A stretch of DNA of 17,059 nucleotides, taken from Fibrobacter sp. UBA1765 (GTDB lineage: Bacteria > Fibrobacterota > Fibrobacteria > Fibrobacterales > Fibrobacteraceae). The notes beneath the pieces are model-generated. The model searched no databases. It was not told the origin of the DNA and worked only from the letters and a program-made list of their open reading frames with translations. A program made the position numbers and the translations under genes. This document shows, one piece after another, positions 7,829 through 14,868 of the stretch. How positions within the stretch are numbered: position 1 is the stretch's first letter; every line of letters begins with the position of its first letter. Location of the stretch: positions 1-17,059 of the forward strand of contig DCGZ01000061.1 of NCBI GenBank assembly GCA_002314675.1, read 5' to 3'.

Positions 7829-7863
7829 AACGCAGGGGTCCCAAGGGCACCGCCCCTTGCGTT
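7829..7863. other. GC-rich stem-loop directly after panC
   Basis: AACGCAGGGG (7829-7838) pairs with CCCCTTGCGTT (7853-7863) with one bulged T, and the loop holds a small CCC/GGG inverted repeat. It starts one base past the panC stop on the minus strand and has no T tract, so it is not an intrinsic terminator by itself. It could stabilise the mRNA end or be a relic repeat. Confidence 0.4.
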
Positions 7864-7864
7864 A

Positions 7865-8713
7865 CTATAGTTCAATATTATCAATCAATCTTGTTGTGCC
7901 AAAGAATGCGGCAACAAGAATCACAACCTTTTCACCAATGGTTGCGCTACCGTCAAGAGCTGCAAGAGTTGCCTGAGAAGCAACTTCAACATACTGAACT
8001 GTGCCACCGTTACTTGCGATAGACTGCTTTACAATGTTACGAATATTATCGACATTGCGTTCGCCAGCATCAAAGGCAGACTTTGCCGCAAGCAAGCCCC
8101 TAGATATTCCGAGAGCCAAATTCTTTTCTTCGGCAGTCAAATATTCATTGCGGCTAGAGCGAGCAAGGCCAGACGGTTCACGAACAATAGGAACGCGAAC
8201 AATCTTGATCGGGAAGTTCAAGTCACGAACCATCTGTTCAATTAAAAATACCTGCTGGTAATCCTTTTCACCAAAGAAGGCGACATCGGCACAGCTAATC
8301 AAGAAAAGCTTTGCAACTACAGTCAGCACGCCACGGAAATGCCCCGGACGGTAGGAACCGCAATACAAGCCTTCAAGGGATTCATCACGAATTAGGGTAA
8401 GCGGATCACCGTTTGGGTACATTTCGGAAACGGACGGTGCAAACACAAATGTTCCGCCATGTTCTTCGGCAAGCTTTGCATCTGCCTGCAAACGACGAGG
8501 ATACTTGTCTAGGTCTTCATTCTTGCCAAACTGGATTGGATTCAGGAACACGCTGACTACAGTAACATCGCACTCTGCGGAACTATGGTCAATCAAGCTT
8601 GCATGGCCTTCATGCAAAGCGCCCATTGTTGGTACAAGGCCAATCTTTTTGCCTTGTTTACGAAGCGGGGCTAAAGTCTCGCGCAATTCACTAATAGACG
8701 AAATTATTTTCAC
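7865..8713 (-). CDS. panC: Pantothenate synthetase
   Basis: Pantoate-beta-alanine ligase, which condenses pantoate and beta-alanine with ATP in pantothenate/CoA synthesis; cytoplasmic. Visible hallmarks are the nucleotidyl-transfer HIGH-type motif PTMGALHEGH (residues 28-37), SVFLNPIQFGKNEDLDKYPR, FFGEKDYQQ and REPSGLARSSRNEYL. The start is taken as GTG 8713: AAGGAGGA ends 7 nt upstream, the resulting 282 aa fits the usual family length of about 280, and the upstream kinase gene stops one base before it. An in-frame ATG at 8737 would lie inside the kinase gene and place the ribosome site within its own coding region. It is the last gene of the folK-kinase-panC operon and is probably translationally coupled. 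No panB or panD is in the window. Confidence 0.96.
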   Translation of the reverse strand: MKIISSISELRETLAPLRKQGKKIGLVPTMGALHEGHASLIDHSSAECDVTVVSVFLNPIQFGKNEDLDKYPRRLQADAKLAEEHGGTFVFAPSVSEMYPNGDPLTLIRDESLEGLYCGSYRPGHFRGVLTVVAKLFLISCADVAFFGEKDYQQVFLIEQMVRDLNFPIKIVRVPIVREPSGLARSSRNEYLTAEEKNLALGISRGLLAAKSAFDAGERNVDNIRNIVKQSIASNGGTVQYVEVASQATLAALDGSATIGEKVVILVAAFFGTTRLIDNIEL

Positions 8714-8714
8714 C

Positions 8715-9389
8715 TTATATTCCTCCTTCAGGAGCAAAGAACGTTGAACTAAGAGGCCAAGTCTCTATATAACTTGCGATTTCCTCAAAATGTTCCGGAT
8801 ACTTGACAAAGTCTATATGGTCTGTATTGATTACAAGGACCGGGCAAGAACGATAATTCCAAAAATAATGATCAAACTTTTCTTGCAAGCTTGCAATATA
8901 GTTTCGATCCATATTCTTTTCCATATCACGATTGCGATGCTTAATTCGCTGCATTAAAACATCGACACTAGCCTGCAGATAAACAATAAAATCGGGTCTT
9001 GGCAAATTGTTCCCAAGGGCATTTGCTACAGTTTCGTACATTGAAAATTCAGAATCATTCAATGTCTGCAAAGCAAAAATACGGTCCTTGTCATACGTAT
9101 AGTCGCTCACGATCAGCGGCCTAAACATATCAACCTGAGCAATGTTTTCAACCATATCCTTTTGACGCGAAATCAAAAAGAAAAGCTGAGTTTGAAAAGC
9201 ATATTCCTCATTGTGCAGGTAGAACTTTTCAAGGAACGGATTATCAGCAAACTTTTCTTCAAGCAAAGAAATCTTGCCATTTTCAATAACTTTAGACCAC
9301 CGCTCAACAAGCATTCTGGCAAGCGTAGTCTTACCGACACCAATGGCGCCTTCGATTGCGATATAATGAATATTGGAAGGAATGTCCAT
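8715..9389 (-). CDS. Deoxynucleoside kinase family protein
   Basis: A 224-aa P-loop kinase of the deoxyadenosine/deoxyguanosine kinase family, which phosphorylates deoxynucleosides for salvage into dNTP pools. Residues 14-22 (GAIGVGKTT) are the Walker A loop, with IEG before it. An EEKFADNPFLEKFY segment matches the family's conserved E..xNPF/L..FY substrate region. SDYTYDKDRIFA occupies the place of the DRS-type motif, and an Arg-rich lid (RIKHRNRDMEKNMDRNY) follows. Which deoxynucleoside is preferred cannot be read from the sequence. The start is ATG 9389, with GGAGG 8 nt upstream. It begins immediately after the folK stop (0 nt gap) and ends one base before panC, so it lies inside a tight operon. 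Confidence 0.9.
   Translation of the reverse strand: MDIPSNIHYIAIEGAIGVGKTTLARMLVERWSKVIENGKISLLEEKFADNPFLEKFYLHNEEYAFQTQLFFLISRQKDMVENIAQVDMFRPLIVSDYTYDKDRIFALQTLNDSEFSMYETVANALGNNLPRPDFIVYLQASVDVLMQRIKHRNRDMEKNMDRNYIASLQEKFDHYFWNYRSCPVLVINTDHIDFVKYPEHFEEIASYIETWPLSSTFFAPEGGI
8721..8728 (-). promoter_or_regulatory. Ribosome binding site that sets the panC GTG start
   Basis: A strong AAGGAGGA lies within the last codons of the kinase gene, 7 nt before GTG 8713. It supports the shorter panC start and coupling of the two genes. Confidence 0.8.
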
Positions 9390-9905
9390 TTAGCGTTCCT
9401 CCGGCGATACAACCCGAAAATGTTCTTCGCCAACAACTGCATTCAAGGAAAACAGCATTTGACGCATTGAAACCCCACTCACAGGGTCTGACCATTCCGG
9501 TGCGATATCGCACATTGGTACGAGCACAAAGTGCCTTTTTGAAATTTCTGGATGCGGCAAGGTCGGTATACCGGCCTTTATACGACGACCATAAAAAAGC
9601 AAGTCCATGTCAATTTCGCGTTCCCGCCAATGCCCTCGTTTCTTGCGTCCTATTAGAACTTCAGCACCTTTAAGGTAATGCAACAGCCGTTCATCACCCA
9701 TGGCACACCAAAAAGAAACAACCTGGTTCAAAAATGCACCCTGGTCCTGAGGTCCAACCGGGGCCGTTTCGTAGATCTTGCTTTCTAGCCAACCGCCAAC
9801 TGCAATTTTCTTGAGAATTTCCCTAGCCTCGGCGAGGTAATCCCCGCGAGGTGGCAAATTAGAGCCCAAGGCAACAAATACACGTTCTAGCGATTCCACA
9901 AGCAT
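9390..9905 (-). CDS. folK: 2-amino-4-hydroxy-6-hydroxymethyldihydropteridine diphosphokinase
   Basis: HPPK, 171 aa, transfers pyrophosphate from ATP to 6-hydroxymethyl-dihydropterin in folate synthesis; cytoplasmic. Recognisable segments are VFVALGSNLPPRGDYL at the N-terminus, SKIYETAPVGPQDQGAFLNQV, the catalytic-loop region with GHWREREIDMDLLFYG (the two aspartates bind Mg2+), and HPEISKRHFVLVPMCDIAPEW. The family length is typical (about 160-175). It is the first gene of a minus-strand operon; its stop codon abuts the kinase ATG directly. ATG 9905 is used, although no good Shine-Dalgarno site precedes it, and a GTG two codons later is an alternative. folP is not nearby. Confidence 0.95.
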   Translation of the reverse strand: MLVESLERVFVALGSNLPPRGDYLAEAREILKKIAVGGWLESKIYETAPVGPQDQGAFLNQVVSFWCAMGDERLLHYLKGAEVLIGRKKRGHWREREIDMDLLFYGRRIKAGIPTLPHPEISKRHFVLVPMCDIAPEWSDPVSGVSMRQMLFSLNAVVGEEHFRVVSPEER

Positions 9906-10094
9906 TAATATAGGAATATATACAAAATAACATCTCCCATTTTCTTCTATTTTTTTCTATTTTTATGAAAGCAAGTTAAATTATATGATATAAAATTTTC
10001 AAATTTTAATATTGCTTTAATATATCAATAGATTTTTTTCTATTTCACCTACATATCATTTCTTACTTAATTATCAATAATAAAGGGTACTATT
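9906..10094. other. AT-rich divergent spacer between folK and rho
   Basis: This 189-bp, extremely AT-rich spacer must hold both promoters. The element TTTTTTTCTATTT occurs twice (near 9951-9963 and 10034-10044), and a TATGAT box is present at 9984-9989. No pair of -35/-10 boxes with good spacing stands out, so no promoter is called. A weak AAAGGG lies 8 nt before the rho GTG. Confidence 0.5.
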
Positions 10095-12035
10095 GTGCCA
10101 AGAACAAAAAAAATAGACGATTCAAACAACCTGCAGTTTCTTTCTGACCAAGTAGACGGAACTCCAATAAATTACGAAGCATTAGGCGACCTGGCAGCTC
10201 CGATACAATTTCCCGAAGAACAAGTTAACGAGGAAAATGCAGAAACGCTTAAAAAAACTCGTCCGCGCGTAAAAAAGGGAAAAGTTCAGGAATTTGGTAA
10301 AAATAAAGAAAAGCCAAAGGCTGACAAGAATCTAAAAAAGAAATCCGATAAAAAAAGAAATGATAAACAGGAATCCTCAGAACAGCAAGAATGGGTTCCT
10401 GAAGTAACCGAAGCAGAAGCACCAGAAAAAAATTATAATCCAGAAATTTCCGCAGTAAACGAAGTTGCTGCAAGCGAAACAGCCCAGGCAGAAACTGTTG
10501 CAAATGATGCCGAGACAAGTGAAACTGCAGCAAATGCAGAGGGAGTCCAAGCCAAAGAAAACGTCGGGGAAGCTCCAAGCAACAATCAGCAACAGTACCA
10601 AAACAATCGCAACGACTTTAGAAACAATCACAATAACAAGAAGCAAGACCGCTATGGTCGCCGCAACAGATCTCCAGAGGAACAGCAGCAACAGCCAGAA
10701 GAACCTCTGCCACCGCCAGACCCAGAAAAAATTGCAGAAGCAATGGCGAAGTGGAAGGATCTTCGCAGCAAGCCATTCTTTGAATTGCAAGAAAAGGCCC
10801 GCGAACTTGAGATTCCTGACGTTCGCAGACTTCGCAAGCAAGCCTTGATTTACAAGATTCTTGCAGCGACAACTGGCGAAGACATTCCTATTTATACAGA
10901 AGGTGTTTTGGAAGTCGTGAAGGATGGTTTCGGTTTCCTTCGTAACCCGGAACACAACTACCTTGCTGGCCCAGACGACATCTATTTAAATCCGTATCTT
11001 GTAAAGCGATTCGACTTAAAGACAGGCGATACCATTACAGGCCAGGTTCGCAAGCCACGCGACAACGAAAAATACTTTGTATTGATGCGAATCGACACTG
11101 TAAACGGCGAAGAACCAATCAAGTCCAAACGCCGTGTAGCATTTGAATACTTGACCCCGGTACATCCTTTTGAACAATTGAATCTTGAATTTGACAAGGG
11201 CGAGTTCAGCACCCGAATTATGAACTTGTTCATGCCGATTGGTAAGGGACAAAGAAGTATTATTCTTGCTCCACCACGCACCGGTAAGACAGTTCTTTTA
11301 AAGAACATCGCACATGCCATTGAAAAGAATCACCCGGAAGTAATCTTGATGGTTTTGCTCATTGATGAACGCCCAGAAGAAGTTACCGACATGCGCAGAA
11401 GCGTCAAGGGCGAAGTTCTTGCATCTACATTTGACGAACCACCAGAACGCCACACACAAGTTGCCGACATGGTTATCGAAAAGGCTCGCCGCCTTGTCGA
11501 ATACGGAAAGGATGTTGTCATCTTGCTCGATTCCATCACTCGCTTTGCAAGAGCAAACAATGCGGTGATCCCTCATTCCGGTAAAATTCTTTCGGGCGGT
11601 GTAGACGCAAATGCAATGCAGCGTCCAAAACGATTCTTTGGTGCAGCTCGAAAAATTGAAAACGGCGGTTCGTTAACGATTATCGGCACGGCATTGATCG
11701 ATACCGGTAGCAAGATGGACGAAGTGATCTTTGAAGAATTCAAGGGAACCGGCAATAACGAAGTTGTTCTTGACCGCCGTCTTTCTGAAAAGCGCATTTG
11801 GCCGGCGATTGACATTTTCAAATCCGGCACTCGTAAAGAAGAATTGCTTTTGTCTGAAAGCGCATTGTCAAGGATTCGCATGTACAGAAACTTCTTGCAA
11901 GATGAATCCAAGAACAGCGCCTACCCTTCAATCGACATCATTAATTCCTTGCGTAAGCTAATGTCACTTGTAGATAAGAATGACGATATTCTTTCACCAG
12001 ATTTCATTAGCAAAACAATGAGCAAAATTAAGTGA
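10095..12035 (+). CDS. rho: Transcription termination factor Rho with long disordered N-terminal extension
   Basis: A hexameric RNA-dependent ATPase/helicase that ends transcription; 646 aa against about 420 in E. coli. Residues 1 to about 215 are a low-complexity extension: Lys/Glu-rich, then Ala/Glu/Thr-rich, then Asn/Gln-rich, with EEQQQQPEEPLPPPDPEK at its end. The canonical protein follows. The N-terminal helix bundle begins near WKDLRSKPFFELQEKA. The cold-shock-like RNA-binding domain has GVLEVVKDGFGFLR and YLAGPDDIYLNPYLVKRF. Walker A is APPRTGKT (A392-T399), then LIDERPEEVTDM, Walker B VVILLDSITRFARA, and the C-terminal FFGAARKIENGGSLTI. All core elements look intact. The start is GTG 10095 with a weak AAAGGG. 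Its stop overlaps the region of the proC start, so rho-proC is probably one transcript. Confidence 0.96.
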   Translation: MPRTKKIDDSNNLQFLSDQVDGTPINYEALGDLAAPIQFPEEQVNEENAETLKKTRPRVKKGKVQEFGKNKEKPKADKNLKKKSDKKRNDKQESSEQQEWVPEVTEAEAPEKNYNPEISAVNEVAASETAQAETVANDAETSETAANAEGVQAKENVGEAPSNNQQQYQNNRNDFRNNHNNKKQDRYGRRNRSPEEQQQQPEEPLPPPDPEKIAEAMAKWKDLRSKPFFELQEKARELEIPDVRRLRKQALIYKILAATTGEDIPIYTEGVLEVVKDGFGFLRNPEHNYLAGPDDIYLNPYLVKRFDLKTGDTITGQVRKPRDNEKYFVLMRIDTVNGEEPIKSKRRVAFEYLTPVHPFEQLNLEFDKGEFSTRIMNLFMPIGKGQRSIILAPPRTGKTVLLKNIAHAIEKNHPEVILMVLLIDERPEEVTDMRRSVKGEVLASTFDEPPERHTQVADMVIEKARRLVEYGKDVVILLDSITRFARANNAVIPHSGKILSGGVDANAMQRPKRFFGAARKIENGGSLTIIGTALIDTGSKMDEVIFEEFKGTGNNEVVLDRRLSEKRIWPAIDIFKSGTRKEELLLSESALSRIRMYRNFLQDESKNSAYPSIDIINSLRKLMSLVDKNDDILSPDFISKTMSKIK

Positions 12036-12043
12036 GTTATAAA

Positions 12044-12868
12044 ATGCAAAACAATCAAATTTTCTTTGTAGGCGCCGGCAACATGGGTGGCGCAATCCTT
12101 AGAGGTCTTCTTTCTGCAGAGTACCCGGCAAACAAGATTTCGTTCTTTGAACCGGCTGATGTCCTTGCAAAGAGCATTTCAGAACTTGGTGCAGTTCGCG
12201 CAAATTCCTTTGCTGATGGCTACAAGGCTGCAGATGTAATTTTCCTTTGCGTAAAGCCTCAGATCTTTGCAAAGCTCCCGACAGTCTGGAAGCAGGAACT
12301 TGGTGTTGCAGAAAACGCAGCTCTCCCGAATTTTGCAAGCAAGAAGGTCATTTCAATTATGGCTGGTGTTAAGCGTGCAAAGCTTCTTGACGCCATGGGC
12401 GAAGGCGAAGTACTTCGCGTGATGCCGAACTTGCCGCTCACAGTCGGCAAGGGCACTGTTGCTCTTGCAACAGATGGCGTTAGCGAAGAAACACTCAAGA
12501 TTGCAGAAGAAATCATCGGTAATATCGGCGTAACTGTTCGTGTTCCAGAGTCACAGATCGATGCAGTTACAGGGCTTTCCGGTAGCGCTCCAGCCTACGT
12601 GTTCGAATTCATTGAAGGCCTTACTCGCGGAGGCGTTAAGGCAGGCCTTAGCCGCGATGTAGCATTGAAGCTTGCACTCGGTACAATCGAAGGAAGCGTG
12701 GAACTCGTAAAGCAGTCTGGCAAGAGCCCAAGCGACCTTTGCGCCATGGTCTGCTCCCCTGCAGGTACAACAATCGCAGGCATCGACGCTCTTGAAGAAG
12801 GCGCTTTCCGCAGCACACTTATCAAGGCCATTGTTGCAGGCACAAACCGCAGCAAGGAACTGGGATAA
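12044..12868 (+). CDS. proC: Pyrroline-5-carboxylate reductase
   Basis: Catalyses the last step of proline synthesis, reducing 1-pyrroline-5-carboxylate with NAD(P)H in the cytoplasm. The Rossmann dinucleotide loop FVGAGNMGGAILRG is at the N-terminus, VIFLCVKPQ and the MPNLP stretch follow, and the C-terminal signature region includes LSGSAPAYVF and SPAGTTIAGIDALEEGAFR. The length (274 aa) is typical. ATG 12044 is preferred because AAGTGAG lies about 9 nt upstream. An in-frame GTG at 12032, which overlaps the rho stop as GTGA, would add four residues and cannot be excluded. The gene starts 8 nt after rho and is probably co-transcribed. No terminator hairpin with a T tract follows; repeats begin within a few bases of the stop. 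Confidence 0.95.
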   Translation: MQNNQIFFVGAGNMGGAILRGLLSAEYPANKISFFEPADVLAKSISELGAVRANSFADGYKAADVIFLCVKPQIFAKLPTVWKQELGVAENAALPNFASKKVISIMAGVKRAKLLDAMGEGEVLRVMPNLPLTVGKGTVALATDGVSEETLKIAEEIIGNIGVTVRVPESQIDAVTGLSGSAPAYVFEFIEGLTRGGVKAGLSRDVALKLALGTIEGSVELVKQSGKSPSDLCAMVCSPAGTTIAGIDALEEGAFRSTLIKAIVAGTNRSKELG

Positions 12869-12870
12869 AT

Positions 12871-12912
12871 TAGAATCTAGAATCTAGAATCTAGGGGCTA
12901 GGGATTAGTGAA
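12871..12912 (+). repeat. 7-bp tandem repeat (TAG-initial heptads) after proC
   Basis: Three perfect TAGAATC units (12871-12891) are followed, in the same 7-bp register, by TAGGGGC, TAGGGAT and TAGTGAA. The array begins 2 nt after the proC stop codon. It is short and non-coding. Confidence 0.7.
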
Positions 12913-12928
12913 TGTAGCTTTCCTGTGT

Positions 12929-13035
12929 TGTCGGCTGTAGCTGACGTCTGTCGACTGAGAGGATTTGATAATTCAGAATTAAGAATTCAGAATGCAGAAT
13001 TAGGAATTGACAATGACGTGGCAAGTTACAATTTC
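12929..13035 (+). repeat. Dispersed composite intergenic repeat, copy 2
   Basis: This plus-strand copy of the element at 36-136 has a hairpin module (12929-12962), then ATTTGATAATT, five 7-bp units of the NNGAATT type (12974-13008, one reading CAGAATG), and the tail AAGTTACAATTTC (13023-13035). The copies agree closely outside the heptads, and this one has one heptad more. An inverted 15-bp piece of the hairpin module follows at 13042-13056, so GTCGGCTGTAG and its reverse complement CTACAGCCGAC bracket the element. Confidence 0.75.
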
Positions 13036-13041
13036 TGCCGA

Positions 13042-13056
13042 CAGCCTACAGCCGAC
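13042..13056 (-). repeat. Inverted partial copy of the hairpin module
   Basis: The reverse complement reads GTCGGCTGTAGGCTG, identical over 15 bases to 17019-17033 and, over the first 11, to 12930-12940. It sits 6 nt beyond the tail of composite copy 2 and faces it. Confidence 0.65.
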
Positions 13057-13062
13057 TGACTA

Positions 13063-13235
13063 CAGCATTGCCTCTAGGCGCGCTAGCGACGACCTCATAC
13101 CTCAAGCACCGAAGGTGCGTACCTCATCACGATGCCTAGATTGCCGCGCTTCGCTCGCAAAGACATGAAAGAATACTGTTTCTTGTATCTTGCGTCTGGC
13201 TCTTGCATCTTAATTCCGGACTCCGTCTCGCTCCC
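13063..13235. other. GC-richer repeat-like remainder of the proC/GumN-like intergenic region
   Basis: This is the rest of a 367-bp gene-free stretch. It holds several small palindromes: GCCTCTAGGC (13070-13079), CGCTAGCG (13081-13088, also present inside the palindrome at 16972-16985) and the hairpin GCACC-GAA-GGTGC (13106-13118). CCTCATACCTC (13093-13103) recurs inverted at the window end. GATTGCCGCGCTTCGCTCGC then leads into AAAGACATGAAA, which resembles GAAGACATGAAA at 28-39. No reading frame of note and no T-tract terminator was seen. Confidence 0.55.
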
Positions 13236-14153
13236 CTAATACCGCTCTATCTTGTAGCCTTTGTCTTTAAGGATTTCAAGGACATGGTTTTCACCAAGAA
13301 TCAAGTGTCCAACTCCTATCACAACAAAGACTTCCCTATCATTTGCAAGGAATTCTTCAACATTCCTTGCCATTTTTATATTGCGATCATCCAAGACACG
13401 CTTTTCGATATTTTCTTCATGCTTGTTCTTTGGTTCTTCTGAAGAACTATCCAGTTCCCTTCTAAGAGTTGCAACATCCCCAGTTTTCCAGGCGTTCTTG
13501 ATATTCGAAATCATAGAATCCATGCGACCAATTTCATCAAGTGTAGAAGCCATATAATAAATGCCTTCTTCATCGGAAGTATCCGCAGACAAAGCGGACA
13601 TCTGCTCTTCTGGAGTCTCTAAGGCAATCACTTCTTTTTCAGCTTCATTAGCCCGTTCCAAAAGAACAGCGTCTACACCAAGTTCAGGATTAATCCCTGC
13701 GCGCATAAAAGCGTATGTACTCAAAAGCGTTGCAGCCATCCACGGTCTAAACTGCATAAATGTTTGGCTTGGTACACCCCACGACTTGCAAATACTATCA
13801 AAGGGAACCCACAAAGTATCTGGTAAAACATCCTTCAAAGTTTTACCCTGAGGAAGCACGCCTTTAGCAAGCATTTCCTGCTGATTTTCAGCCACAGTTT
13901 CACCATTTGATATGTCAAGTTCAGCTGCAAGCGCCATTGAACTTGCAAAAGCATCTTCAACAATTTTGGGGAACGGATAAAAGCTGGAATCGGCAAAGTG
14001 GATACTTCCAAAAAGCCACACATGCGAATTTGCATCAGAGACCTTCCACAGCATGGTCTTGCCTGTTCCAAAATCGTAGCCAGGCTTTGTCCCTGCACAA
14101 GCAAAAAGCAAAACAGAGAAAGTTGCTACAACTATATATTTCAACAAATTCAT
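13236..14153 (-). CDS. TraB/GumN-family lipoprotein
   Basis: A 305-aa predicted lipoprotein. Its signal peptide ends in the lipobox LLFA-C19, so the mature protein starts at Cys19 and is attached to a membrane. The rest matches the TraB/PrgY/GumN (Tiki-like) family. The first GxxH motif is G49-S-I-H52, followed by AELDISNG, the FRPWMAATLL segment, GVDAVLLERA, IALETPEEQM and the second GxxH motif, in VIGVGHLILG (H283). Members are proposed metalloproteases, and the fold is related to the ChaN/EreA group; the activity here is unproven. The start ATG 14153 has GGAGG 9 nt upstream. The gene starts one base after the ABC ATPase stop and is the last of that operon, so a joint envelope role with the transporter is inferred. 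Confidence 0.88.
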   Translation of the reverse strand: MNLLKYIVVATFSVLLFACAGTKPGYDFGTGKTMLWKVSDANSHVWLFGSIHFADSSFYPFPKIVEDAFASSMALAAELDISNGETVAENQQEMLAKGVLPQGKTLKDVLPDTLWVPFDSICKSWGVPSQTFMQFRPWMAATLLSTYAFMRAGINPELGVDAVLLERANEAEKEVIALETPEEQMSALSADTSDEEGIYYMASTLDEIGRMDSMISNIKNAWKTGDVATLRRELDSSSEEPKNKHEENIEKRVLDDRNIKMARNVEEFLANDREVFVVIGVGHLILGENHVLEILKDKGYKIERY

Positions 14154-14154
14154 T

Positions 14155-14868
14155 CTACTTTACCTCCGCCCAACTTAAGGCTCCGCATTGCACTGCAAAA
14201 TCACAGGAACCAACAAATACCTTCTTTTGCATATTATCAAATGCAATTACTCGGTCCGAAAAACGCAATGCATATTCTACTTGGTGCGTACAAATCAAAA
14301 TGCCGCACTTGCGTTCAACGGCGACTTGCCTTAACAACTTGAAAAGTGAAATTACATGCGGCACATCTAAAAAAGCGGTCGGTTCATCTAGCAAAAGCAC
14401 CTTGGATTCTCGAGCTAGGGCTTCTGCCAAAAATACCCTGGCACGCTCCCCATCACTAAGCGACACCAAAGTTCTTTTAGCAAACTTCATAGCATCGACA
14501 AGCTTCAAAGAATCTTCGGCAATTTTCAAGTCATTTGCAGAACGCTTGTCAAGAAAACCGGCAAAAGCACTCCGCCCAAGCAAAACAAATTCCTGTACAG
14601 TCATTCGCGAAGGCACTGCTAACGTCGGGCGAACCCTTGCAATTTTCTGAGAACGTTCCACGGCACTCATCGTGTTTAGAGGCTTACCCTCCAAAAGCAC
14701 ATTACCGCAGATACAAGGCAATTCACCAGAACACACTTTCATGAACGTAGATTTGCCAGTTCCATTCGGACCAAGTAAAGCTACAACTTCACCAGCATGC
14801 AGGTCAAAATCAAAGGGTTCAAAAAAAGCTTTTTCAAACCCGAATTGCAGCCCCTGAATTTTAAGCAT
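14155..14868 (-). CDS. FecE/BtuD-type ABC transporter ATP-binding protein
   Basis: A 237-aa cytoplasmic ATPase of the iron-chelate/cobalamin importer class. Walker A is G33-PNGTGKST41, the signature is LSDGE (137-141) in place of LSGGQ, Walker B with its D-loop is VLLLDEPTAFLD (157-168), and the switch histidine is H195. The Q-loop glutamine expected near residue 81 (usually in VPQ) is absent; the region reads ARVRPTLAVPSRMTV. A changed Q-loop and LSDGE also occur in FecE-like proteins of related phyla, so this does not by itself imply loss of function. The gene overlaps the permease end by 8 nt and is followed after 1 nt by the GumN-like lipoprotein, so the three form one operon. The transported substrate cannot be told; heme, siderophore, cobalamin or another metal complex are possibilities. 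Confidence 0.92.
   Translation of the reverse strand: MLKIQGLQFGFEKAFFEPFDFDLHAGEVVALLGPNGTGKSTFMKVCSGELPCICGNVLLEGKPLNTMSAVERSQKIARVRPTLAVPSRMTVQEFVLLGRSAFAGFLDKRSANDLKIAEDSLKLVDAMKFAKRTLVSLSDGERARVFLAEALARESKVLLLDEPTAFLDVPHVISLFKLLRQVAVERKCGILICTHQVEYALRFSDRVIAFDNMQKKVFVGSCDFAVQCGALSWAEVK

Noticed and set aside
8714..8737. ATG start of panC at 8737
   Set aside because: The strong ribosome site lies downstream of it and serves GTG 8713, which also gives the usual PanC length.
9966..10020. Promoter of rho from TATGAT/TATAAAAT boxes
   Set aside because: The spacer is so AT-rich that -10-like boxes are expected by chance, and no -35 box at 16-18 nt fits well.
12869..13235. A small CRISPR-like or phage-like array from the repeats after proC
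   Set aside because: The repeats are 7-bp tandem units and single modules with no regular unique spacers, and no cas or phage genes are nearby.
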